A stretch of DNA of 29,120 nucleotides from Allomyces macrogynus ATCC 38327 (taxonomy: Eukaryota > Blastocladiomycota > Blastocladiomycetes > Blastocladiales > Blastocladiaceae). Both the position numbers and the translations under genes were made by a program. Below the pieces are notes generated by a model, which was not told where the DNA came from, did not search any database, and saw only the letters and a list, made by a program, of their open reading frames with translations. The DNA is taken from positions 491,785-520,904 of the forward strand of contig GG745329.1 in assembly GCA_000151295.1 (NCBI GenBank), read 5' to 3'. Shown here piece by piece: positions 10,642-20,904 of this stretch (position 1 is the first letter of the stretch; each line of letters begins with the position of its first letter).

Positions 10642-11426
10642 GCGGGTGGAGTCGATGATGGGCCGTGAAATGGACCCGGTGCTGTCCCGTTGATGCGGGC
10701 GGCGATGTCGTTTTGCGATTTGCGCGATTGGTTAGTTGACGTTTTTTTTTTTTTTTTTGCCTTCGTGTTGGGTGCCGACTCTTGTTGATCAATCGCGACG
10801 AAATGGATTGTGTCCTTGCTCCATTCTCGACTCGACAGACACTTTTGCTCGTGCTCGTGCCGCGCTGCTTGTCAGACTGGAGAGCTGGAAGAGGTGGCCC
10901 AGCCTGCAACATTTCTTTCCGTATTTTTTTCTAGGTCGAAACGAGCAAAATGAAGGCACGCAGGCGTGGCGCACTTTCATTACGAACACCGAAAAATCGC
11001 GTCTCTTTGGCTGTGTGGCGACCCCCCGTTGCAAACGATGGCGTTGGCCCCGGCTCACGCTGACATCCTCCTGCCCACGTACCCGCCCCTCTCCCCACGC
11101 TGATCGCCGCTTCTCTCAAGTCCCGGCACCAGCAAGCGGACGACGTGGCCAGGACCTGCTCGCGCGCGTGTTCTTTCTTGCCTTTGGCCCATCGCGACAA
11201 CGAGCATTCCAACGCCAGCAACCAACTCGACCAAATAGACACGCCGAACCATACCTGACCGTGGAGCAAGCGAGGACCCACGCACCAAGCTCTTGTTCTC
11301 AGCACTCTGGGCCCGGATCGGCTGATTTTTTGCATTGTCCTGGGACCGCTCCACACGAGCCGTGGCGTGCACGAGTTCTTTGCCCGTTCCCCGCTCCCCG
11401 CTCTTACGTTGCAGCCGCACGATACC
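10642..11426. other. Intergenic region, transketolase 3' end to next gene
   Basis: It holds the transketolase 3' UTR, a run of 17 T at 10742-10758, and the presumed promoter and 5' leader of the gene starting at 11427. No convincing open frame or RNA gene was seen. Confidence 0.5.
10742..10758 (+). repeat. Poly-T run (17 T)
   Basis: An uninterrupted run of 17 T about 100 nt after the transketolase stop. It may mark the 3' UTR or polyadenylation region, or may be the tail of an old retroposed insertion on the other strand; neither can be shown here. Its exact length is the kind of feature that sequencing miscounts. Confidence 0.7.
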
Positions 11427-14296
11427 ATGGCCGCTAACCAGTCTGGCCCCGTGACCGGGTCCAAAAGCCCGACCGGGTCGGACCTGGCGCGATCCGCGAC
11501 GCTGAAGACGCGGCTCGCCGACCTGCAAGCAGGCGACCCGGGGGTGCGCGACTCCACGTATGATCTGGCCGACCTTCCGGAAATGGACGGTGGTAACGAC
11601 GAATGGTGCGCGCAACCGCAATATTCTCTGTTTTTGGGGGTACGAGGCTCACGGTTGTGCCCTTGACCAGGCTGATCAAGCCGGCCGATATGGCGCGGCC
11701 CGTGCGCATGTCGCAGTTCAAGGCCAACCTCGAGGCTGAGGCCGACAAGGCCGGTATCCTGCGCCTGAGCATGATGTCCGATCCCGGAGGTGCACGTGGT
11801 GGTAACGACGAGAACGACCAGGAAGTGCTCGACTGGCTCCGTGGCGATGACGATGAGGACGATGCCGATCTCAGTCCCGCGACCGGTGCGGCGGCCAGTT
11901 CCGCGACGGGTATTGCGACGTCGAACGGCGGTGGTGGTCGGCCACAAATGGGCGCGCGGCTGACGCCGGGCTCGTCGGCGTTCTTTCACCCGATTTCGCA
12001 GGAGCTGATGCCGACCGAGGATGAGCTGAACGCGAGGAGCGGTCCGAATGGCGGCGCGCATCGCAACAAGACCGACTCGATCCGGTTCAGCCATATGTTG
12101 GCGGGCAAGCTCGTCGACGATGTGGCCGATACGACGCTCGATTTGCGGCCGTTGAGCATTACGGACATGAAGGTCGAGATCGAGTTTATGGAGCATCGTG
12201 GCAAGCAGCGTGATCCGTCGGTTCGTTCTTTCCCTCTTACGCTGCTGATGGCTGCTGCGCAACCGTGTAATTGACCCGTTTTTTGCGACTAGAACCGACG
12301 CGCGTATGTCTACGGCGCCGACAGCTCTAGCCATCTCGACACGCTCGCCGAAAGTGACGACGGCCAGTCGGTTGGCGAGTCGATGGCTTCTGCCGACCGC
12401 CCGCGCCCGATGATGCGGCATGCCACGTCGACCGAACACTTTGACCATCTCGTGCGCACGGCGACCGCCAAGGACATGCTGACGCCGATCCCGGCGAGTC
12501 CGACCAAGTCGGCGAGCGAAGTTGCCGTCCCGTCGGGTCGGTCGCGCGCCGACAGCGCTCGCAGCGGCAGCGTAGCCATGAGCAAACCCGTTGCCGGTAA
12601 CAGCGAACTCGACATGATGAACCACCTCCTGGCGTCGACGCGGTCGCAGTCGCGGCACCGCAGCGAGCAGAGCCTCGACGGCCCTGCAACCGCGCCCACG
12701 CGCACGTCGCCAAGCGTGTTTTCCAGCACGAGTGAGCGCCGCGGGCGGCGCAGCTCGATCGCGTCCGATTTTTCGGACCAGTCGGCGCGCAGCAGCGCGA
12801 CTGTGCCCGGCCGGTCGTCGCGGCGGCAGGCCAGTGCGGACGCGTCTGTATCGGGATCACCGAGCCGCAGCACCGTGCGTAGCAACCAAAGCAGCGCGAG
12901 CGGCGGGTACGCCGTGTCCGAGTCGGCCTACGCCGCGTACCAGTCGCTGCCGGTCCCGCCGCTGATCCCGTTTGTCGACCCGGACCTCGAACCCGTCCCC
13001 GTCCACCGTGTGCCGACCCCGCACGCGGCGCCGCCACCATCGCCGCAGCCGTCGCACGATAACGTATTTACCACGCACTCGTTTGGCACAATTCCACGCG
13101 GTGGTGGCGATGGTGGCAGCGATGGGATGTTGGGCTCACCCATGATGCCGATGCCCGTGCCTGTGCAGGGCCGCACGGAGCCGCCGGGCGTGCCGCTCCC
13201 GCCGACACCGTCGACACCTGGGTTCAGTACCACAGGAACAGGGATCGGCGGGCCGAGCCCAATCACGCCGCACTTTCCGCGGTCTGCGTCTCCCGTAAGC
13301 GGTCTGCCGCGCCCGCAGACGCCGAGCCAAGTGCACTACGCTGGGCCGACCGCGACAGCGTCTCTGTCGCCGAGCCGGCCAACGACTCCCGCGCATTTCG
13401 GGCCTCGCGCGCCCACGGGCTCGCTCCGGTCCCCGACGGCACTCGCTCGTCCACGCACGCCCGCCAGCGGCAGCACTGGATCCGGGATCCCTGCGCCAGG
13501 CAGCACCGGGATTCCGCGGCCAGGGACCCCGTCGGGCATGTCCGTGGCGAGCGCGCGCAGTGCGAGCCGCAGCGGTCTGCGTCCCACGTCGCCGGCGCCA
13601 CCCAGGTCGCCGTTCCACCGGTCGCCCGTGCCGACGTCGCCAGTCCCGATGCCGCCGGCACCGCAGCAGCAGATTGGGTACACCGACGCACACTACTCGA
13701 GCATGTCCGCGCCGCCGCCGGCGCGCAACTTTTCCACGTCGAGTTTCGGCAGCCACTCGTCGACCGGGTCCGCGGCCACGTCGCCGTCGCGGTTCACGCC
13801 GACGCGTGGGCGTGGGCAATCATCGGAAATGCCCCCGCCGCGACCTTCGACTACCACGCCCGGCCGTGGGCGGTCGCAGTCGTCGGTCTCGTCTGCCGCG
13901 AGCCGTGCACGGTCGCAGCCCGCCAAGACCCCGCCGGCGTACGCCGCACCTACGCCGATGCCCGCGGGACACCACACGTTCAGTGGACTTGCACCACCGA
14001 CCGCGTCGGCACGTCCGGGCGCACGGAGCCCTGGACCGCTCGGGTCGGGGATTGCGCGGCCCGCAACGGCCGCACCCACGTTTGGCGGTGGTGGGTCGGG
14101 AATTCCGACGCCGGGGATGGCAAGGCCGCGCACGCCTGCGTCGTCGTCGGTCGCGTCGGGGTACACGCGGTCGCGCAGCCCAGTGTATGGCGGCGGCTCA
14201 ACGTGGAGCCATGCGACGGCGCCCGCTGGGTATGGTGGGGCCGGGTACCAGGCACCGGGCGCGGTGGCACAGGAGGACGTGTTTGAAACGTTTTGA
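11427..14296 (+). CDS. Large Ser/Pro-rich protein with SxIP-type motifs, candidate plus-end tracking protein
   Basis: Three exons, 11427-11605, 11671-12220 and 12293-14296, join in frame (introns 65 and 72 nt) to give 910 residues. The start ATG at 11427 has an excellent context (accATGg). Residues 1-250 are the least repetitive part, with acidic and helical stretches such as RPVRMSQFKANLEAEADKAG, DEDDADL and SITDMKVEIEFMEHRGK. I recognise no domain there. The rest is disordered, basic, and dominated by Ser, Pro, Thr and Gly, with dozens of SP/TP sites. It contains SGIPAPG (S640), TGIPRPGTP (T648) and SGIPTPGMARPRTP (S845), plus a related SGIARP. These fit the [S/T]-x-I-P motif that docks in the EB1 cargo pocket, in the usual basic Ser/Pro-rich setting. 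A plus-end tracking role is inference from motif and composition; a generic disordered scaffold is the alternative. Confidence 0.75.
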
Positions 14297-14685
14297 ACGA
14301 GCAGGAAATGCCGATCAGCGAAGGTGGAGGACAACAGCAAGCGCAATGAACGAGGAAAGATGCGTCGACGGCAAATAAGGAATACACCATGATCTAGACA
14401 TGCGCTACTTGGAACCTTTTGCTCGCGGATCGAAACTGCAGGCTGAAGTCGGGTTGATGTGGTTGGTTGATCCTCGCCAAAAGAGATGATGGTTGCAAAC
14501 AGACATCAACACGACTAGGATGACCAGACCTAGAAAAGGGCCGAAAATGCGAAGCAGCAGCTTCTTCACCTTGTCTGAGAGCGCAGTTGTCATGTATCGT
14601 GCTGAAGTCACTGAGAACGTGGCCCTTGCCCTGCTTGCTGGGCAGCAGTAGTATTTGATCATCAACGCATTTCTCGCTGCACAGG
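14297..14685. other. 3' flank of the SxIP gene
   Basis: About 390 nt of lower GC than its left neighbour. It should hold the 3' UTR of the preceding gene and perhaps the most decayed upstream part of the F-box/LRR relic. A minus-strand open frame at 14405-14665 contains a hydrophobic stretch but has no supporting context. Confidence 0.45.
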
Positions 14686-15500
14686 GTCATTTTGACGGAC
14701 GACAATAGTGCCGACCTGGCCGATCTATCGCATTTGGCCTCGCTCACTTTGGTGATCTGTGATCTTCGTCCGCTAACCAACGTTGTCCGTTTGCTTTGTG
14801 TTCAGCCTGCATGCAGCTCATCCATGCGTCTCCATACGTCGGTCATCATCATGATCGCGCTCATCCAGCGAGTGAGCTTCTCTCATCTCTCACAGTGGAG
14901 TGTGGATAGTTTCGGAATGCAAGGCCAAGCCATTCCCGACCCGGCTACCCGGGTGTCAGCCAGGTCGATGTTCTGCCCGATATCGATCATGGGGACTTAA
15001 GTAAGTGGCTCTCATCAATTTGGCCGTAGTTGGCGAACTGACGCGCGAGCAAATGCCCCCGCTCCGCCAAATCGATATCAATGGGGACGAGAACTCGGCG
15101 TGTGTTAATTTTGACGGTCCCAGCTGATTCCACCGCGTCGAGGCTCTTACTTCAGTTGCGTATGCGCCGCATCTTGAAATCACGGTGCGCGCTGCAGCCC
15201 CTTCGCTCAAGAAATAGGCGCTATATTGCATCCCGATCGATTGAATTGAAGGCGAGCGTGCTTTGCCCGGCCATGCTATTGTCCCGCTGCCTGACAGTTT
15301 AGAACGCATGTCGCAGTGGCCGCGCCTTTGGCATAACATTCTCCGTTGGGAATATTTTGGAGTGCATCGACGTTGGGGCAAGATTCGTCCAGGTGCTGCT
15401 GTTCAGACAGCACCTGTCAATCCAATGTATCTATCACCCATCGAGCGGCGCCCTCTGTTTGGCATGGATCTCATCGAGGGTGATGATGACCAACGGCCAA
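14686..15500 (+). pseudogene. Decayed copy of the neighbouring F-box/LRR gene (C-terminal part)
   Basis: The frame starting at 15035 matches the intact gene downstream piece by piece, in the same order. EQMPPLRQI (15047) matches EQFPPLRRI (16997). RVEALTSVAYAPHLEITV matches RIESLALLASFPQAETTV. LERMSQWPRLWHNILR (about 15296) matches VERITQWPRLRQIIVR (17299). NPMYLSPIERRPLFGMD matches HPLLLSVEKRRAMWHQR. Further left, LADLSHLASLTL (from about 14722) matches VDDLATLTRLMSLTL (about 16674) but in another frame. The 15035 frame is broken by stops at 15125 (TGA), 15215 (TAG) and 15242 (TGA). The DNA is also less GC-rich than the coding regions around it, as expected for a decaying copy. The F-box end is missing. 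It lies immediately before its relative in the same direction, so it is most simply a tandem duplicate. Confidence 0.8.
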
Positions 15501-15550
15501 ATAACGCTCCCGCTTCTCCTCCTAGCACGACGCCGCTGCCTCTACCGACC

Positions 15551-18032
15551 ATGCCCGCTTTGGGCAGCAGCGGTCTTGGCTCGGTGCTCATGCTCACGTC
15601 CCACCAGAGAAGCGCCCACCCATCACCTCACACCCGCAACGACCAAGAACATGATATCCTGGGCCGTCTCGCCAATTTTGCACCCGTCTTGGACGCTCTC
15701 GCCGAACAACTGCCGACCGAAACGGCGTGGCATCTTACATCGACCTGTACCCTTTGGCGCAACGCATTGCGTCCACGTCTCTGTCGATCCGTGTCGGCCG
15801 TCGCTGGCGAGCCGGCGGACAAAGTGCGCGGCCCTGACGTATCGCGGCACGACCTGATCACATATTTGTGTAAGTATCGCCGCACCGTGACGTGCCGGCC
15901 ATTTTCATCGTGATCGAACAGGTGCATGGCGCGCCCGTGCTCGCGTTACCGTGCAGCATTGGCCTGCCGAGCATCGACATGGCATGTGTGCACGATTTGA
16001 CGCTGTTCGACCATCGCTCTGCGCCCAAGGTTCCGCGTAGTTCTGGGGAGACCCGACCAGGACTTGATATTGAAGTGCCTGCGGATCGGGCGCACGCTCA
16101 CCCCAGCAGCGACGTTGGTGATGGTGGCGACACCACCGACAAGGGATCTGTCCCGGTTTGGATTGACCCGTCGACGCTGCTGTCATCATTGACGAAAGCC
16201 GCGCAACAAGCATTTGCATTTGAGGCGGGATTGTGCTGTCTAAAATGTGAGCTTGACTGTGCGCTGGAGCTTGCGAAGACAATGCTGGAAAGTGGGATGC
16301 TGTTGCCGCATCGTCTGCGGTGGGTTCACGATATTGCGCGAGTATAAACCCGGCCGCTCCATGCTTCCTTCAACGTTATTCGACAAGTTGCACTCCTTCA
16401 CGTTCATCGGCCAATCTCGCACCCCGATGCTCCCACTGCCGACTCAACGTTTATTTCCACCGACAGTACGGTTCTTGACCGTCTCGGGCCCCGCGTTTCT
16501 CGAGAACGTTCATGGCGACAGCGTTGCGTCCATTACGATCACACTCGGCGTGATCAAGGGATCGCGCAATTTCGAATGTACTACACATCAACCGCTTCTG
16601 ACTGCCACACTTGCAGGGTTCCAAAACTTGACGCACCTGGTCATGACGCACGTCACTCTTCCCGAGGGCAGCGTTGATGATCTCGCGACTTTGACGCGCC
16701 TAATGTCGCTCACACTCGACGCATGCATGGTTGACCCCTGTTCCTGCAATACCGTTTGAGCAGCGCCCGTCTTTTGCCACGCTCTCCTACCTCAAGTCGA
16801 ATCCCCGCACCTTTCTTGCACTGCTCCAACGCGCCAAGTTGCCAGCGCTCACGTGCTGGCACATTTACCAGGACCACCTGCCCAAACTCCCGACCTGCAT
16901 CTGCGCGCAACCCTCAGCCTGTTCCCGGAATTCGGCCTCCCCAAGTTTGTACGGGCGACCATTGTCGACCCGGCTCTCGCGCTCAATCTTTCGTGCGAGC
17001 AGTTCCCACCATTGCGCCGCATCGTCCACAACGATGCGCACGACAACTGTCTTCATTTCGTCGGCAAGAATTGGGTGAGCCGCATCGAGTCGCTCGCCCT
17101 GCTCGCGTCTTTTCCGCAAGCCGAGACGACGGTGGTCCTTGCAGCATCCGCGCTCAAGGAACTCGCCCTGCACAGCATCTCGGGCATTGATTTCCGGGCG
17201 CCGCACGTGCGACTGCCTGTGCCGAACTGGGGTGACTTGTCCGCGCTCGAGACGTTGGTGTTTGCAGGTCCTTCGTTTATGGACGCGTTGCTCCAGCTCG
17301 TTGAGCGCATCACACAGTGGCCACGACTGCGCCAGATTATTGTGCGTCGCGACCAGTTCCGTCACGACGCGGCCGCGCAGTTTCCGGTGCGCATTGTCCA
17401 CCCAGTCCCGATGCATCCGCTGTTGTTGTCGGTGGAGAAGCGGCGCGCGATGTGGCATCAGCGCCGTGTCGACGTCGACGAGAGCGATGAGGGCGAGAGC
17501 GACCACGGCGACAGTACCGAGAGTACGGGAAGCGCGAGCAGCAGCGGAGATTGCGACGAAGATGGCAGCGAGAGCAGCAGCAACGATAGCAGCTCCGATG
17601 ATCATTACAACGACGACGCGTACCTGCCCGACGCCGACGATCTGCGCCCGACTTCGTTCAACCCGACCTCGCTACGGCCTATTTTGACGCTCACGTACCA
17701 CGACGGCAGCGCCGTCGTGTGGTTGCAGCTTACGCGATTTATTGGCGCGCTCCCATCGCCGCGCGCGTTCCTTAATCTTCTCTCGATCGCCTACCGACGT
17801 GGGCATGATCGCGCGCACAGTACTTTGGGCCGCGCGCGTGTCCAAACGATCCAATTGTCGACCGCTGTCCGTTGTCTTGTTCGTCACCATGCATGTGCAG
17901 GAGACGCTCTACAACCGCGACGCCGTGGAGCGGGTGTTGGCGGAGTTGCGGTGGCACGCCGAGCTGGGGGGGGCGACGCCACGGTGGGATCGGGCGCGGG
18001 TCGATGAGGTGGTGGAGGCTCATGTATTTTGA
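15551..18032 (+). CDS. F-box-like/LRR protein with acidic Ser-rich region
   Basis: My splice model is 15551-15838, 15922-16323, 16388-16729, 16797-16852, 16918-17839 and 17901-18032. All phases agree and it gives about 713 residues. Introns are 83, 64, 67, 65 and 61 nt. The N-terminal F-box-like segment reads LDALAEQLPTETAWHLTSTC then LWRNALRPRLCRSV. Irregular leucine-rich repeats follow (VHDLTLF, LHSFTFIG, VRFLTVSG, LTHLVMTHVTL, LMSLTLDAC, RIESLALL, LKELALHSI, ALETLVFAG). From about residue 520 there is a long Asp/Glu/Ser stretch (DESDEGESDHGDSTESTGSA), then a short conserved-looking C-terminus. F-box proteins with LRRs are substrate receptors of SCF ubiquitin ligases; a substrate cannot be named. 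The first intron is the weakest call: a strong gtaagt donor at 15870 does not give a usable phase. The start is also uncertain, because the frame stays open upstream to 15245, into the relic. If the introns are wrong, the gene would be frameshifted. Confidence 0.65.
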
Positions 18033-18880
18033 GCACGAGAAGGCGGTTTTGATTGGACGCGTGTATGAACGATCGCGTGGTCCGAATCAACGACCTTGAC
18101 GCGGCCTTGCTCACCCCCACTCCGCGGGCGCCGCCATCCTGACCGGAGCGTGCCGTCTTCATGCACTCCACGTCTGTGGAGAAGACGAGGCGCCCGCCCA
18201 CCATCGGGTCCGGTATATATTTCCGTCGCGGTTTGCCGCGGGACCATGCACCTCGCGCTGAGAAGGTCCATGGCGTAAAATGGCCCCAGGTTCGCGCCAA
18301 CGTTGTTCGAGGCTTGCACCATCATGGGGTCCTGTTGCGTGGTCAGGCGCACTTTGACGCTCCTTGCTCATTGGTTTTGGTCAAAATTGCGCGTGCTGGT
18401 GGCGAGTCAAGGCTCTTCCCTGCAGAACAGTTCGAGAATCGATGGGCGTCGTAAACAAAGTGGGTCCAACAAGGGCGCGCGATGCGTGCACACCCAGTCA
18501 TGAAAAAACGTTGACGACGAGCCCTACGATTTGTGTTGTGTTTCGTTGTTGCCTGCGCTTGCTTGCGTGTACATGCTGCTGCCGCGCGCGCACTGTTGCT
18601 CCCTTCCCCCTGCACCACGAAGCTGCAAAAGTATATGAGTGCAGCGTGCCCGCCGGCGTGCGCGCGGACGTCGACCTCTCAGCTTGGTGCAAGATTCCGA
18701 GCTGTTCCAGAATCGCTACGTCCGCGCGCGTGTTGCGTTCCTGCATCAAGTCGACCATCACGTCGAGCCGAGGGCCATCGCTGCTGCCAGCTTCACCGCG
18801 CCCCTCGCTCCGACCAGCAGCACTCCCAGCACCTGCACCCATCGGCGCTTATCGGCCATTTTGCCTCCTGTTCAAAAAAA
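18033..18880. other. Unassigned region with possible minus-strand gene traces
   Basis: Nothing can be annotated firmly. On the minus strand, several adjacent segments are GC3-rich and protein-like but in different frames. One is a short frame starting at 18859 that begins like a signal peptide (MADKRRWVQVLGVLLVGARG). Others lie at about 18370-18460, 18240-18355 (VRLTTQQDPMMVQASNNVG, then FYAMDLLSARCMVP) and 18150-18220 (IPDPMVGGRLVFSTDVECM). They could be exons of an unrecognised gene or a decayed one. The region must also hold the promoter of the membrane-protein gene at 18881; a TATATAT stretch lies near 18214. Confidence 0.35.
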
Positions 18881-20212
18881 ATGGCCGAAGCCGGCGAGAT
18901 TATCAAGTGGACGTCGTTTGCTGTATGCATCGTTGTCGCTGCCCTGTTCCTGTGGCTGTTTCGGCAACGACACGATCAGGCCATGGATTTGCTCGAAGTG
19001 TATTCGCGGCAAGTTCTCGACACGGAGCGGCGCACGCAGGCGATGTTGCAAGAAGTCATGGCGCAGCGGCACGTGCGTTACGAAGAGGACACGATCGACC
19101 CGCTCCCGAAATACACGATTCATGCCGCCGCTGACGAGCCGCACATCGACTTGGCCGATCTCGAGAGTCGGCTTGCCGTGATTGTTCAGGAGCTCGAGTC
19201 GGGTGCGATTGTGGTCACGGCCGAGGAACCTGTCATGGCCATGTCGCCCGCATCGTCGGCTGCCGGGTCGGCACCGGGTTCACCACGACTTGGGCCGAGC
19301 AACGCTCGCAGTGCGCCACGGCGGCGCCCAGACAGCGGCACGGCGACGCCGCCCATGCGGTCGGGTGCAGCAACCCCACCGGTTCGGTCGGGCACGTCGA
19401 CGCCGCCGCTCCGGTCCGGGACGCAGTCGCCGCTCATGTCGATGCGATTCCAGCACGTCTTGGGTCGCCGTTCCCCGCACCACTCGCGGCAGCCGTCGGC
19501 AACGTCGATGCGCGGCGCATCCGCGCCCGGTTTTACGACTTCGCCGCGCGCATCTGACGAGTCGGACGATATCCAGCCGCACCCGCACCTACCAGGCGAC
19601 GAAGACGTCTTGGCGGCCATTTCGGGCCACCCACCATCGCAGACGACGCGAGGACGCACGCTGTCGCCTCCATCATCGCCCGTGCACGAGCACGCGCACA
19701 CAAGCAACCGGCACTCGTGGATCTCGGCTGTGTGGCCACTGTCACGGTCGTCGTCGCCAGGACGCGCGGCATCGCAAGACGGCGACGAGGCCAACCATCA
19801 CCACCATCACGCGCATCATCATCACCATTCCCACCATCACCACTGCACGGACCCGCACGTGCAGCCCGTACACTTGACACTGAGCTTGCCGCCACCGCCC
19901 GACTATGACGCGGCGCTCGCAGCACCACCGGCGCTGTCGGCAATTCCCGAGGACGTGCAGGACGTCGAGGTGGATGTGCCCAGCCCGATCCCATGCTCTC
20001 AGGACGTGCCCGTGGCGGGAGACGCCATGTCCGTGACGAGTGCGTGCATGTGGGTGCCGTCAACGCCGACACTGGCCCCACCGCCAGAGGTTGCTGCGGT
20101 TGACGCGCTGGAGCCCCGCCCGGTGGAGAGGATAGAGCGGTCTGTAGAGATTGATATGAGCGACATTGCGGCCGCACCGGGAGAAAGTTGTCGGCGGGAG
20201 CCGGTATCGTAG
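18881..20212 (+). CDS. Single-pass membrane protein with PY motifs and His-rich block
   Basis: One exon, 443 residues. The ATG at 18881 follows a run of A (A at -3, G at +4); the longer open frame upstream lacks support. Residues 9-28 form one transmembrane segment (KWTSFAVCIVVAALFLWLF) next to basic RQR, so the N-terminus is probably outside or lumenal and the long tail cytosolic. A short helical, charged segment follows. LPKY lies at 75-78 and PPDY at 339-342, both PY-type motifs that bind WW domains of NEDD4/Rsp5 ubiquitin ligases. Between them are four SGxxTPPxR units (about 152-187), many SP/TP sites, and a His-rich block (14 His in residues 306-321, followed by Cys). Membrane proteins with PY motifs often act as Rsp5 adaptors in endosomal sorting; here this is inference. 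The His block could bind zinc or copper. No family was recognised. Confidence 0.85.
   Translation: MAEAGEIIKWTSFAVCIVVAALFLWLFRQRHDQAMDLLEVYSRQVLDTERRTQAMLQEVMAQRHVRYEEDTIDPLPKYTIHAAADEPHIDLADLESRLAVIVQELESGAIVVTAEEPVMAMSPASSAAGSAPGSPRLGPSNARSAPRRRPDSGTATPPMRSGAATPPVRSGTSTPPLRSGTQSPLMSMRFQHVLGRRSPHHSRQPSATSMRGASAPGFTTSPRASDESDDIQPHPHLPGDEDVLAAISGHPPSQTTRGRTLSPPSSPVHEHAHTSNRHSWISAVWPLSRSSSPGRAASQDGDEANHHHHHAHHHHHSHHHHCTDPHVQPVHLTLSLPPPPDYDAALAAPPALSAIPEDVQDVEVDVPSPIPCSQDVPVAGDAMSVTSACMWVPSTPTLAPPPEVAAVDALEPRPVERIERSVEIDMSDIAAAPGESCRREPVS
19334..19438 (+). repeat. 27-nt tandem repeat encoding SGxxTPPxR
   Basis: Three full 27-nt units at 19334-19360, 19361-19387 and 19388-19414, and a fourth diverged partial unit. 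They encode SGTATPPMR, SGAATPPVR, SGTSTPPLR and SGTQSPL. Each unit carries a Thr/Ser-Pro site next to a basic residue, suited to proline-directed kinases. The repeat is inside the membrane-protein gene. Confidence 0.8.
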
Positions 20213-20904
20213 ATTCGAATAGATTGATCCGTAACTCGAACCGACTCGAAACCTCGGCACCACATTCCGACACGAGGAGGGCAAAAATATTATCACGCCG
20301 TCGCACTGGCTCGGTGCACGTGCTTTGCTCTTTGTAAATGGGGCATTGTTGAGCGTGGCGACGACATGGGCACCGCGACAAGGGTTGGTGCAAATCATGA
20401 AAGTGAAGCAATGACCGGAAAGAACGCCTCGACCATGGGTGGTGGCAGACGGGAGCGGACTTCATTCCCCAGAGCGACAGGGCCGCCCGACCAACTGGTG
20501 GGCGACCCATCGAGACGCTCGCGACGCATGCACCGCTGTCCTCCGACGGGCCCGGCCTCAGGAACGCTGTGGACATCGCAGATGAGCACGGTAGGAAGGC
20601 AGGCGCAACCGCGACGAGGCGGTGACCTGGTGCGGCGCCGCTGCTGCTAGCTCCGCCAACCTTGCTGCTGCTGGCTTTCCTTTTCTCTCTCTCCTTTACA
20701 CCGCATCGTGCCCACAGCGACTATTTCCAAGGCAACTGTTCACGCTCCGCTGCCCACGCCATCGTCAACGCCGGCCGCCCGGCATTTACAATAGACGAAA
20801 GGGCCCGCGCTCCCGCACGCGAATAGACCAACGCGCACGAACGAGTACCAACCAGTACCAAGTCCAGCTTCTGCACCAACGAACCCCTCAATATCTGCAC
20901 GATC
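20213..20904. other. Intergenic region upstream of the mucin-like gene
   Basis: About 690 nt between two genes in the same direction. It should contain the 3' end of the first and the promoter and 5' leader of the second. No gene was seen; open frames here are short and lack motifs. Confidence 0.5.

Noticed and set aside
10931..12658. A 575-codon minus-strand open frame opposite the SxIP gene
   Set aside because: The plus strand has phase-matched introns, a good start context and continuous coding bias. The minus frame crosses an intergenic region and has Arg-rich, random-looking composition.
14405..14665. Minus-strand frame of 86 codons with a hydrophobic helix (LRIFGPFLGLVILVVLMSV)
   Set aside because: A single hydrophobic stretch in a lower-GC flank next to a decayed gene is weak evidence. 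No neighbour exon or family supports it.
18533..18880. An upstream extension of 116 codons for the PY-motif membrane protein
   Set aside because: The extension is Arg/Ala/Cys-rich, unlike a conserved region, and the ATG at 18881 has good context and places the membrane helix near the N-terminus.
20220..20270. A possible tRNA T-arm (ggttcgag on the minus strand)
   Set aside because: The flanking bases do not form the five-pair T stem and no acceptor, D or anticodon arm can be drawn around it.
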